Shown here in pieces: positions 6,018 through 16,340 of a DNA stretch of 20,894 bases. The DNA comes from Proteromonas lacertae. Taxonomy: Eukaryota > Sar > Bigyra > Opalinata > Proteromonadidae. Each line of letters begins with the position of its first letter. Within the stretch, counting starts at the first letter, position 1. The notes beneath the pieces were generated by a model that worked only from the letters and a program-made list of their open reading frames with translations, was not told the DNA's origin and ran no database searches. Location of the stretch: the NCBI GenBank assembly GCA_002245135.1, contig NGBS01000374.1:1-20894 (forward strand). The letters are read 5' to 3'. The translations under genes were made by a program, and so were the position numbers.

Positions 6018-9000
6018 ATGGAATCATCAGATTTCTTAACTTATAGCGATCTAAATAAAATTAGACTACATGAAGCTAAAGTCATAAAAGGCAAAGCTTT
6101 CTGTTATTGCTATAATCCTGTTATTTTAATTAGAGATTGCTTCATTCGTATTTACTGTGAAATGAAGAGAATAATTATAGAGAATAAGGGATCTAAATAT
6201 CAAAAATGCTTTTTAGTGTATGGCAATAACCAAATAGGTAAGACAACATTCAGCTGTTTTCTAGCATATTGTTTCAACAAAGATAAAGATTTCAGGGAAT
6301 ATAATATAGTGTTTTTCTGTGATCCTGTAAAAGATACACGAATATATTATTTTCGAACAGCTTATGGTGAAATGTATTACAAAACAACATATCTGCCAAA
6401 TACAAAGAGAAAAACACTAATAATTAGTGACAATAAACCCATTAACGAAGATGACTACAGTAGTGCTGAGATAGTGATTATGATATCTTCACCAGATGCA
6501 AAAAAATACAAAGTAATGAGTAATAAAAGAGCTCCAGTGCAATATTATATACTATCTCTCACAGAAGAGGACATTGAATTCAGTATAAGAATAGGAAATA
6601 AGTTGAGTGAAAATAAAATATACAACTTTAAAGATGTTAGTGAAATTGATGTAAATAATCAGCATTTACCATCATATATACCACCATCATATAATCAAGA
6701 ATATTATATATATGATACAGACAGAATAGATGTAATTCCAGAAAGAATAAAATTCAAATCAGAAGAAATAGAAAGAGAAATAATAATCAGATATTTCAAC
6801 TCTCCAAAGAAATTTGTAGAGTTGTATGATATATTTGATGAAAATGAAAATGGATTTTTATTTGAAAGAATGTGTCATATCATTTTTTCTAAATCAAAAG
6901 TTGATAAATTATCTAATAATAATGGCGAATTATATATGTCAAAGAAAATTTGTTATCATGATGATATGAGTAAATTTGTTAAATATCTTAACTCTAAGGG
7001 TAAGTATTATATTGAAAAAGATGATAGAAATGAAAATGTTAATACATTGTATGTTGATTTTAGTACAATTAAAGATTTCCCAGCAATTGATGGCTGTATT
7101 ATTAATAAATTCAATATTACAGCTGTTCAAATGACCATTTCAAATGATCATCCTACTTTAGATACAATAATTGTATTTCTGAATGTATTTATATAATATA
7201 ATATAATTGATTAGATGATATACAGCTATCATAAAGATAAGATGATAAAATATATATTAAATCATCCAACTATTAATCCAACTGTTACTAATCTACTTGC
7301 TAGTCCATATCCAACAGAATCTTCATTTTATGATCTTGGTTATATACCAATTAATTTAAAGAGAAATATAATATCTGAAATGGATCAACGTAAAAGAATC
7401 CTATATGAAAGCTATGTATATTATAATATATTATTTCTATTATTATTTATAGTTCTTATTCAATGAACTTAGTTGTAGAAAAAACATAGATTCTAGTTTA
7501 ATTAAAAACTATAGTGTTGAGAGACAGACTGAATTCTTGAGTATCATGGATGGCAATATGAAAAAGATAAACAAATTAGAGCTTGAATTACTCCCTAAGA
7601 GTCAGGAAGTATTGAAATGTATTAAAAATAATCAAAAACTTACACAATATCAGAACGTAACTTTATTGGAAGAACGATTAGATGCATTAGAAACACAAGT
7701 AAGTTTTTTCGCAACACATTTGGAAGAATTAAAAGTAAAAATAAGTACATATGATAGAAAGTTGAAAGCATTAACGAAAAAAATAGAACAATCAAAAGAT
7801 GATAAGTCAGAAAATATCTCCAAAAAGCGAAAAAGGACAAATACAAAAAAAGGCACTGAGCTTATTGAAGGATACAGAATAAAAATCAGATTATTCATTT
7901 TTAAGAATCTGGCAGATAAAGTTTATATTCAATTAGATGAATCAAAAGACTCAATACAAAAGTGTGTATATGAATTATCTATAGTAAAAACAAAATTAAT
8001 TAAGCAAAGAATCAATCAGTTAAAGGCTAATGTAGAAATAATAAAAAATGGCATATCAGAACAAATAAGTAACGTAGAGGTTATATTTTCTGACCATTTG
8101 CCATCACTAGCAACATCCGAATATTTAATTTTTATAGGAATATTACAAAATGAATTAAAAACTTTTGAAAAAGAAGTAAAAGAAATTCATAATCAATTAA
8201 AAGATTTATTCAATGAAAATCAACCCAATGAACCAACTCCTGAATTAGATTATTTAGATTCGTTGTTAGAAAATGGATTATCATATATATCAGAAAGGTT
8301 TATGGATATAATAAAATTACAAAGTAATCGTACAGAATTGCAAAGTGAATTAAAAGTATTATGTAATTTACAAGAGACATTGAAGAGTAATATATATATA
8401 ATGAATAAAGTCTTCCAATCATATTTACAATGGGATCATTATGCATTTGAAAATGATCTTCAAACACAATTAACATATTTCAGAACTTTCTTACAAAATT
8501 CATTTTTACAAGGTGCAACAATAACAGAAGTATTAGAAAATGAAGAAAATAATATAGAAGAAGAAGAAAGTATTAATGAAGAAGAAAAACGGCGTAATAC
8601 TGAAGATGACTCCTATAATATGGAAGAAGAAGAAAATACAGAAGAAGAAAACTCTTATAATATGGAAGAAGCTATTCAAGACTCAATAGATTTATATAAT
8701 AAAATTGTTTTTTTACAACATTTATTTCAATTTATTAATATATATGATCTTGAAGAAGCAAATGAGTTAGTGAAATGTGAAATAAATTCAAAGTTGTTAC
8801 ATGATCTGGATGACTATTTAATCGATGTTATATATAATGACTTAGATGATAATAAAAAAATAGAAATGAAACAAAGAATCATTGATGTATATAAAATGTA
8901 TTATTATTATTACTATAGGCAATTGGCAAGGAAATTCAACCAATTTATGCTACTACCAATAATAAATTGAAAAATGAATTGAAAAATGAATTGGATATAT

Positions 9001-12000
9001 GTAATCCATTATTTAAAATAGTATTTGTTACATATAAAAATGATAATGTTCAGAGTGAACTGGTAAAAGGTGATTTGAAATTTGGGATGTATAGCAATGA
9101 TTTTAAAATTGAAATGATAAAAGAAATGAAAAAAACTTATAAGTGGGATATTAAATCTCCCTCAGCAAATGATGAAAATGACGAAAATCCAACAAAAAAA
9201 CGAAAAATAGAATATAATGATGATAATAATACTAATAATAAAAATAAAATACCTGAAAATATCATCATATCAATAAAATCAAAAAGAATTAGATTTTCTG
9301 TTATAAAAATATCTAAAAAAGAATTATTTGATAGTTCAGGATGTAAAATTCCTACAATGAAACGCTATACTGCAGGTAAGACCTTGAGATTTTCACCAAA
9401 AGAATGTTCAAATATACTTATTAATAAACCGATCAAAAAGGAAAATAAACCGGAAACAGATATAAAAGAGTTGATTAAAAAATTTAACGATAGTATTACT
9501 ACTCGAGCTAATACCACTGATAGTTTAGAACAAACTTGTTCTAGATGTAATGATTTAATTCTACAATTCACTGATTGTGGCAAAATGGAAAATAATAAAC
9601 TAAGTCAGCATATCAAAGATGATATTGAAATCATGTTTAACAGAATAGATGAAAGTGTAGTACTCAATAAAAAAAATAAAAAAGTAAAGCAATTGAAAGA
9701 TTTCATTAAATTAACTTTTCCTGTTGATAATAAAAGTCTAAATGTGTATATTGAAAAGTTGTTATCTGCATTTAATTCAATAAAAGAAATTATACCAAAT
9801 GTAAATAATTATTGTTTACCTTGTTCAAGTATATTTTATATCGATATATTATTCTAATAATAGAAACAAATGCAATATGTCGAATATTTGAAGAAGCAGT
9901 AACTTTAAATGATGATAATACAATAAGTATTGGATGTTATGTTTACCAATATCCTGAAAAGAAAGTGTATATCCGAAGTGTTTATAAAGATATATGGAAT
10001 GAATTACAATATTATATTTTATTTTTCAAAATAAAAAATGATAAAAGTAAAGATGTAAATAAGATTAATATTATTATTAAGGTTATAAATGAATTAATTG
10101 AAAAAGATAATAACAAGAATGCCAAAAGATATTTTCATATGTTTAGAAAAGGTATTGATGAAATAAGCAATTATAATGAAAAAAATATGATTCTAGAAGA
10201 TTTAAACAATAGATTTTTAGCAAGAAGAATCGAAAAGGATGGAAAGGATTTTAATATAGGTAGATGTTTTAAGATTTTATTAAGAGGAAATCCAGGATGT
10301 GGTAAGACCTCCTTTATAATATTTTTGTTGAAGATGATATTTGAATTGAATGAAAGAATTAGTGATGATGAATTACATATTAAGGCATCAATATTTAAAA
10401 ATTCAGAAGAACAAACATGTAGTCAATATCGATTAGAAGGTAAACATGTAAAAGAAGTAAATGATGATGAACGTTGCGATATAGCTATATCTGATTCATA
10501 TGACCTTAATAAAACAACTGCAAGCGCTTCAATTATATTATATGTTACTTCACCAGATTATAAGAATTATAAACATTTTTATGATTCAAATATTAATAAG
10601 GTCTATTATTTTATGGATGTATTTAGTGATAAAGAAATTTTAGATTGGGAAGAAAAATGTTTATCTAGTGAATTGAGAGAATCAATAAACAAGAAAGAAA
10701 ATCAATTCAATAAAAAATATGGAAATGTTCCAAGACATATTTATTATGCTTCAATATATGATAATTGTTATGGAAAAGATTATTGGGATCAGTTATACTC
10801 AATGGGTATTAAAAGAATAATAGGTGGTCTTGGATATATGGAATTTCTAATGAAATATCTATTTCCAAGTAAATCTAAAACTGATAAAATATCCAATAGA
10901 AAAGTTACATTTGATAGTACCTTATGCCATTATATAGTGAAATATTCTATTCCATATAAAGATAAAGATAAAACAACCAAATGTTATGATAGAATCAACG
11001 AAGATCAAATGGAATTTATATCTAATGAGGTATATGATTTTATATATTGTAATGTAAAACACAAAGTTGAAGAAGAAGATGTGAAAAAACTTCAAAATAT
11101 TTTTGCAGATATTTATGATAAAAAATATCATCAATTATTTCAATTATTATTTGAAGAACTAATTTTTTACAACTGTTTATATAATACAGATAAGTTACAG
11201 AGAAGCAAAGGTCGTAGTATATTATTAGAAGAAATAAAAGACGATAAATTTGAAGAGTTTAAAAAATTATTTGATGTAGATATCTATTCTACTAAAATGA
11301 AAGGAGTATATATACTTCATTTAGCAACTCTTGAGAATAGAGAAATGATTTATTTGGTGAACAATTGTTTTATTCATATATTAAATGATGAAAGAAAAGT
11401 AGATTTTGATGATAAAATAAATGAATGTATATGTGGTTTGCACGATAAGATGAAATATTCAAAAATGTACTATGTTGTAGTATCCAATAATTGCTCATCT
11501 GTTTCATCATCTTCTGAAACAAAAGTATCAGTTTCCCATTTTAAAGGAGAGGCAAAAATAAATAAAACAAATATTATATATTGTACATCAAAATTTGGTA
11601 ATTCAGTATATGGAAATGCTTTCAATATACAAATTGGAAATGATAAAGAAGTTGAATTTAAAAAGAATAGTAATACACAGACTGCAATACTAACATCAGT
11701 ATCAATACCACCATCACCACCACCACAACAACAACAATTACAATCAATTGATAATGATGGTATTTACTTTGGAACTTCTATTGATAATGTGGGTGATAAA
11801 TGTGGTTTAGTGAATGAAGGTAATACTAGTTACTTGAACTCAACATTGCAATGTTTAGCTCATATCGTACCATTACAATATTATTTCAAAAACACATACG
11901 AAGAGATATATTTTGATGAAAATGATGATAATAATACTTGCATGACAAAAGCTATCGCTCTTTTATTAAGAGATTTAGTGAAGCAAGATACTAAAAAGAT

Positions 12001-12879
12001 AGTAATATGTCCAAAAAATGTAAAAATAGCAATAGAAAAATGTGATAGAGAATTAAGAGTTGACATACAAAAGGATGCATATGAATTACTACAGTTACTA
12101 TTAAATAATCTCAATAATGAAGCCAACAAACTATTTTTAGTAGTATTTGATAATAAAATAAAATGTAAAACAAAATTTAAACCAAAAGTACATGATTTTT
12201 TTTTTGGTTTATCAGTTAAAGTTCCTGATAATGTAAAGGATGGTGTTAAGTTAGAAAATTGTCTTAATTCTTGTAAAAAAATAATACAAACCCCCAAAAT
12301 ATTAATAATTCATTTGAACAGATTTGGTAATATGAATAAAGAGATACACACAGTTGTGGATATTTATGATGTATTAGATTTAACAAGTTATGTAAAAAGT
12401 ATATTAATATATATTAATATATTATATTTTAAATAGATGGAGAAAAGAAAGTATATGATTTGATAGGAATGTCAAGTTACAGTTTCTCAATGCATCATTA
12501 CATTGCTATATGTAAATCAACTCATGATAATAAATGGTTTATATTTGATGATGATGAAGTAATGAATGAATCTGATATAGAGAATAAGAATGAGAAATAT
12601 TCTGATTTTCTTCCATACATATTATTTTATCAGTTAAGAGAAGAAGGAGAAAACATGATGGATGAAGAAGATGATGAAGATGATGATGAAGAAAATGATG
12701 ATGAAGAAGATGATGAAGATGATGATGAAGAAGGTGATGAAGATGAAGATGATGAAGATGAAGATGATGAAGATGAAGATGATGAAGAAAGTGAAGAAGA
12801 ATGTGAAGAAGAAAATGAAGAAGAAGAAGGTGGTGAAGATGACGATGATGCAGATGATGATGAGGAGGAAAATTTATAG
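6018..12879 (+). CDS. Giant two-module Crinkler/RHS-type NTPase fused to a Ser-for-Cys USP domain
   Basis: Six exons (6018-7172, 7215-7415, 7453-8886, 8919-9828, 9864-12398, 12437-12879) join in phase into about 2225 codons. An in-frame TAA at 6000-6002 precedes the first ATG. Module 1: Walker A GNNQIGKT (69-76), ISSPDAKKYK (156-165), GFLFE (279-283), FPAIDG (354-359) and VQMTISNDHP (370-379), the C-terminal nuclease-like signature of Crinkler/RHS (CR) proteins. The middle is coiled-coil and acidic, with basic patches KKRKR (about 577) and TKKRK (about 1022) and two CxxC pairs (about 1137 and 1229). Module 2: Walker A GNPGCGKT (about 1375), VTSPDYKNYK and KYGNVPRHI. USP domain: GLVNEGNTSYLNSTLQCL has Ser (codon 11828-11830, residue about 1889) where the catalytic Cys belongs. 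The His box HHYIAICK (about 2099) and FDDDEV are kept, while the zinc-ribbon Cys pairs seem missing. The tail is almost all Asp/Glu. Family knowledge suggests a nuclear conflict or effector role; the ubiquitin-binding, non-cleaving role is inferred. Two separate genes remain possible without RNA data. Confidence 0.75.
11780..12620 (+). other. USP (peptidase C19) domain with altered catalytic residue
   Basis: A sub-feature of the giant gene. The Cys box lies at 11798-11851 with AGT (Ser) at 11828-11830 where the family has Cys. A QKDAYELL block (about 12070) matches the USP QDAxEF region. KILIIHLNRFG (about 12297-12329) matches the P-x-x-L-x-x-x-L-x-R-F block. After the 38-nt intron (12399-12436) come HHYIAICK (12493 on) and NKWFIFDDDEV, the His and Asp boxes. 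The segment between the QDA block and LNRF is short, with IKCKTKF and CLNSCKK but no proper pair of CxxC knuckles. The fold is therefore recognisable, but hydrolase activity is unlikely. Confidence 0.8.
12651..12876 (+). repeat. GAT/GAA triplet-rich tract encoding an acidic tail
   Basis: An in-frame low-complexity tract of GATGAAGATGAT-type triplets encoding about 75 residues that are nearly all Asp or Glu at the C-terminus of the giant protein. It stays open in a second frame (Met/Lys-rich), but that is a by-product of the repeat. Confidence 0.85.
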
Positions 12880-12910
12880 CTATATTCTTTTTAAGTTTTG
12901 TTCTTACCTG

Positions 12911-13536
12911 TTATGGTCTTATATAGACTGAAGATCTTAAATCGATTGGTAAACAGGGATTTTTCTATTCAAATAACATTAATAATATTAATAATATATA
13001 TATACTGTATCTTTTCTAAAATCATATTCATCAATCATTGGATATATATTATTACATATTTGTTTAATCTTTTCTACTGTTTCTTGATCAGATTTTATTG
13101 GAAAACTATAATTCTTTCGAGCTTTCGCACTTTCTAATTCTTCTTCTATATTTCCTATTTCACCAGCATTCTATTATTTATAATTAACATAAAAATATAC
13201 TAAAACATCTAAATTACTACTCAATTCTTTTGATGTATCACTTTCTTCAAATTCATTTGAATTTTCATTCAATTTTGCTGTATTTATTTCACTATTGTTT
13301 AGCATATCTCTTAATATTGATGGATTACTTGATTCTATATAATATTTACTATTCTTTAATATCAATCTCGCTTTACCACAATTCTTTGTCCAATCTAGTA
13401 TCAAATCACATAATCTTGTCTCGATTTCTACTTTTGATAAGTAATTTAATGTCTATTGTATGTACATATATTATATTATTATTATACATGTAAAATATCT
13501 TCAGGAAGAATTCCCATTGAAACTGCTGTGTAAGCA
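12911..13536 (-). pseudogene. ERCC3: Truncated XPB/ERCC3 (TFIIH helicase) N-terminal region
   Basis: Four minus-strand exon pieces join in phase: about 13536-13488, 13452-13201, 13170-13006 and 12964-12911. They are separated by introns of 35, 30 and 41 nt that all have GTAT...TAG ends. The product reads AYTAVSMGILPEDIL, NYLSKVEIETRL, NCGKARLILKNSKYYIESSN, then an acidic linker, then ICNNIYPMIDEYDFRK and LPIDLRSSVYIRP. It follows the XPB N-terminal domain closely: (LYAAVSVGL), (LSK), (YGKVKLVLKHNRYFVES), (YPLLAEYDFRND), (IDLKPTAVLRPYQ). After Arg-Pro the expected Tyr codon is TAA (12913-12911), followed by CAG and a GTAAG splice-like sequence. The whole helicase core is missing and the giant gene's acidic tail lies 31 bases away. 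An upstream stop near 13535 blocks a clean start. It is a DNA-level fragment, not a retrocopy, because the introns are retained. XPB normally unwinds or translocates promoter DNA in TFIIH; this copy cannot. Confidence 0.85.
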
Positions 13537-13789
13537 AATTAGAAGCACTCTAAAATTTAATTGTATTATAATCTAATAGTGCTTATGTATATTATTAATA
13601 TTCACTAATTACTGCAAAAAAACAAAAAGAGAAGAAAATAACTAATCCAAAATTTTCCAACACCCATTTGAATGATTTGAGTGTTCAAGCATTGTGATAA
13701 ATCAATTTTTAGCTCTTTCTCTCTATCTTAAAGTTTGTTGCAATCCATACATTATTTTGCAGATTATTTCGATTCAGTAATATATTACA
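13537..13789. promoter_or_regulatory. Intergenic region between XPB fragment and WG-repeat gene
   Basis: 253 AT-rich bases between divergent features, expected to hold the promoter of the gene starting at 13790. It contains a hairpin-like pair AAGCACT (13543-13549) and AGTGCTT (13578-13584). No specific promoter element can be supported. Confidence 0.3.
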
Positions 13790-16172
13790 ATGGAAACTGA
13801 AGGCAAATCTGAAACAGAACAAAACAAAGGATTAGCAGTAGATACAAGTTGCAATAATAATGTAATTGAAAATGACAATAATCACACCGGATTAAATAGT
13901 GATAGATTAGATAAAAATAAAAAAGTTGAAGATAATGAACGTATATTTGAATAAATATAGTTATAATAGTCGAAGAAGGTGAATTAAGAGATATTCCTAA
14001 TGAATGTTCTACAGTCAACTCAACTCCTCAAATTGATAAAAGCAAATCATCTCCAAAGTATATGAAATCTCAACCTAAACGTGAAGATTCATATGAGAAA
14101 TGTACACCGTCATACAAAAGAGGAAGTAGTTTCAAAGATGGTAATAATAATGAAAAAAAGCCTAAAGTGAATGTTGATGAATTATGGGGTGATAATAATA
14201 ATGATAATGATAATTGGGGAAATGAAGATAATAGCTGGGGTGATAGTAGTAAAAAAGAAGAAACTAAGAAGAAAGAAAAAAAAGAAAAGCCATTATACTG
14301 TGAGAATAGAAATGAAAATAGAGACAATAGAAGAGGAGAAAGAGATGGAAAAAGAAATGAAAGAGAAATGGAAGAGAAAAAAACAAAAGTAAATCCTGAT
14401 GATTTATGGAATGATAGTGGTAATAATAATGATTGGGGAAATAATGAAAGTGGATGGGGAGAATCAAAAAAAGAAGAAAAGAAAGCGAAAGAAGAAAAAC
14501 CCATCACAAGTAAGGATAATGGAAATAATAGAGAAAGAAGTAATAATGATAAAAGAGTAGATGAAGAAAAGCCTAAAGTGAATGTTGATGAATTATGGGG
14601 TGATAATAATAATGATAATGATAATTGGGGAAATGAAGATAATAGCTGGGGTGATAGTAGTAAAAAAGAAGAGAAGAAAGAAGAAGAAGAAAAACTCATT
14701 GATTCTGAATATAGAAGTGATAATAGAAGGGTGGAAGAGGAGGAAGAGGTGGTGGAAGAAGAGGAAGAGGAAGAGGTGGAAGAAGAAATGAAAGAGAAGA
14801 AGAAGAAGAAAAACTGAAGGTTAATCCTGATGATTTATGGAATGATAGTGGAAATAGTAACAATAATGATTGGGGAAATAATGAAAGTGGATGGGGTGAA
14901 TCAAAAACTGAAACAATAGCAACAACAGTAAAAGAAGAAGAAAAACCAAAACCTATGGAGAATAAAAGCAGTTGGGGAGATGGATCAAGTAGTTGGGGAA
15001 ATAGTAAAACAAAAGAAGATGATAATAATGAATGGAAACATCCAATTGAAGATTCTAAACATAGTAGTAATAATGATGATAATAATGGATGGGCAAGTTC
15101 AAGTGATAGAAATCAAAAATCAAATGATTCATGGGGAAGCAGTAATAGAAAATTTAGTAATGATTCATGGGGTAGTAGTAGTAGTAGTAGTAGATTTGGA
15201 AGTGATTCTAGAGACAGAGGAGGAAGAGGTGGTTTTGGAAGAAGAGGTGGTGGAAGTAGTGGAAGAGAATGTTTTATATGTCATAAAACAGGTCATTTTG
15301 CAAGAGAATGTCCAGAAAAAGATAATCAAAATAATAGTGGTAGAAGAAGCAGTAATAATGAATGGGGTTCATCTCCATCTTCATCTTCATTTAATAGAAA
15401 TAATAATAATGATGATGATGAATGGAAAAGAAGAGATAGAAGTCCACCAAGATATAATAATTCTCCATCTCATATATCTCAATCTCCTCAACAGTCGTCA
15501 TCATATTATAATCAATCACCTCCACCATCATATCTACTTTCACAATCACAACAACAACAACAACAACCTTCATATAATAATTCTTATTATTCAAATCCAC
15601 AATCATCTTTTCAACCATCTACTTCAAATGCTTCTCCTTCATACAATAATTATAATAATAATAGTATTAGCATTCCTCCAATGCCTTCTTATCAATATTC
15701 ACAACAACAACAACCTCAAGATCATCAATTTAATAATAATGAACAAAATATGTTGAGAAAATATGATGTTGATCCAAAACAAGTATATTGGAGTGGTAGA
15801 TTGTGTAAACAAAATGATTTCTTTTGTACTGCAAGTATTTTTTTACTTCAAGCACAAATCGATCCATTAATGGTTAGATTTCCAAGTACAATTGATTTTC
15901 CATTAAGAACAAATTTCAATGCAATTATTAATGTAGCTCAATGTTCAACTCCTCATATTTTGTTTTATATGATGCCATATTCTACTGCAGATAGAGAAGG
16001 ATATGATAGATTGCTGATGTATATGAAAGAAAAGAATAGATGTGTTGTTTCTGATGTATGTGGTGGGAAGTTGTTTTTATTCCCAAAAGGCCCTCAAACT
16101 GATGCGTTTCGTATTACAAGTTTAGATGATGGAATAATAGTTGGATTGTATAGAAGAAAATATATTAACTAA
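13790..16172 (+). CDS. WG-repeat, RGG, CCHC-knuckle and SPOC-domain protein (putative Argonaute-hook type)
   Basis: Exon 1 is 13790-13940. A 29-nt intron (13941-13969) leads in phase to exon 2. The product (about 780 residues) has four alternating repeat blocks, ..KVNVDELWGD..NWGN..SWGD and ..KVNPDDLWND..DWGN..GWGE. Then come an RGG tract (GGRGGRGGGRRGRGRGGR, from 14730), more SWGD/SWGSS motifs, a second Gly/Arg tract, and one CCHC zinc knuckle CFICHKTGHFAREC (15270-15311). A Gln/Asn/Ser/Pro-rich linker and a C-terminal SPOC domain (about 15760-16160; VYWSGRLCK, PSTIDFPLRTNF, LLMYMKEKNRCVV) finish it. About fifteen WG dipeptides are present. The reading frame must step back by one base close to 14727, where one base seems missing. 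RGG and CCHC suggest RNA binding; SPOC domains bind phosphorylated partners such as the RNA polymerase II tail; WG arrays bind Argonautes in other lineages. The small-RNA role is inferred. Confidence 0.75.
14156..14672 (+). repeat. Perfect 106-bp direct repeat within the WG-repeat gene
   Basis: 14156-14261 is identical to 14567-14672, at an offset of 411 bases (137 codons), so the frame is kept. Each copy encodes the KPKVNVDELWGD...NSWGDSSKKE block. Between and after the copies lies a related but diverged block (KVNPDDLWND...SGWGES), giving an A-B-A-B order. The perfect identity of the A blocks indicates recent duplication or gene conversion. Confidence 0.9.
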
Positions 16173-16340
16173 GTGACAAATGAAAATATATTAATGTTGT
16201 GACATAAGAATTAAGGTTGTTTATTTCTTTAAAAGCATTATAATATCAAGAATTGATATTTATTTTTAATTATATTATGTATATGTTGGTTTTAAGAGAA
16301 AATGAAATTATATTCGTTTCATTAAAACAAAAAGAAAAAA
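16173..16340. other. Short intergenic spacer
   Basis: 168 AT-rich bases between the WG-repeat gene and the reductase gene on the same strand. It would carry the first gene's 3' end and the second gene's promoter. An A-rich run directly precedes the ATG at 16341. No specific signal can be supported. Confidence 0.3.

Noticed and set aside
9829-9863. Splitting the giant gene into separate genes at each stop codon
   Set aside because: Each boundary has a GTAT...TAG intron of 32-42 nt that restores the frame, and no promoter-sized gap exists between pieces.
12651-12876. CRISPR-like or satellite array
   Set aside because: A triplet-based low-complexity coding tract without spacers; it continues the frame of the USP domain to a stop.
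12662-12931. Met/Lys repeat ORF
   Set aside because: Second frame of the GAT/GAA triplet tract that encodes the acidic tail of the giant protein.
14070-14699. Long minus-strand open frame rich in Ser and Leu
   Set aside because: Antisense shadow of the WG-repeat gene; composition mirrors GAA/AAT/GAT-rich codons and no intrinsic protein features are present.
14806-14817. Programmed -1 frameshift at G-AAA-AAC before TGA
   Set aside because: Not a canonical slippery heptamer, and the earlier homologous block shows that the RGG frame already applies from about 14730.
14980-15756. Plus-strand open frame rich in Ile, Val and Met overlapping the CCHC/SPOC gene
   Set aside because: The other frame carries the zinc knuckle, WG motifs and SPOC domain; this one is a by-product of repetitive codons.
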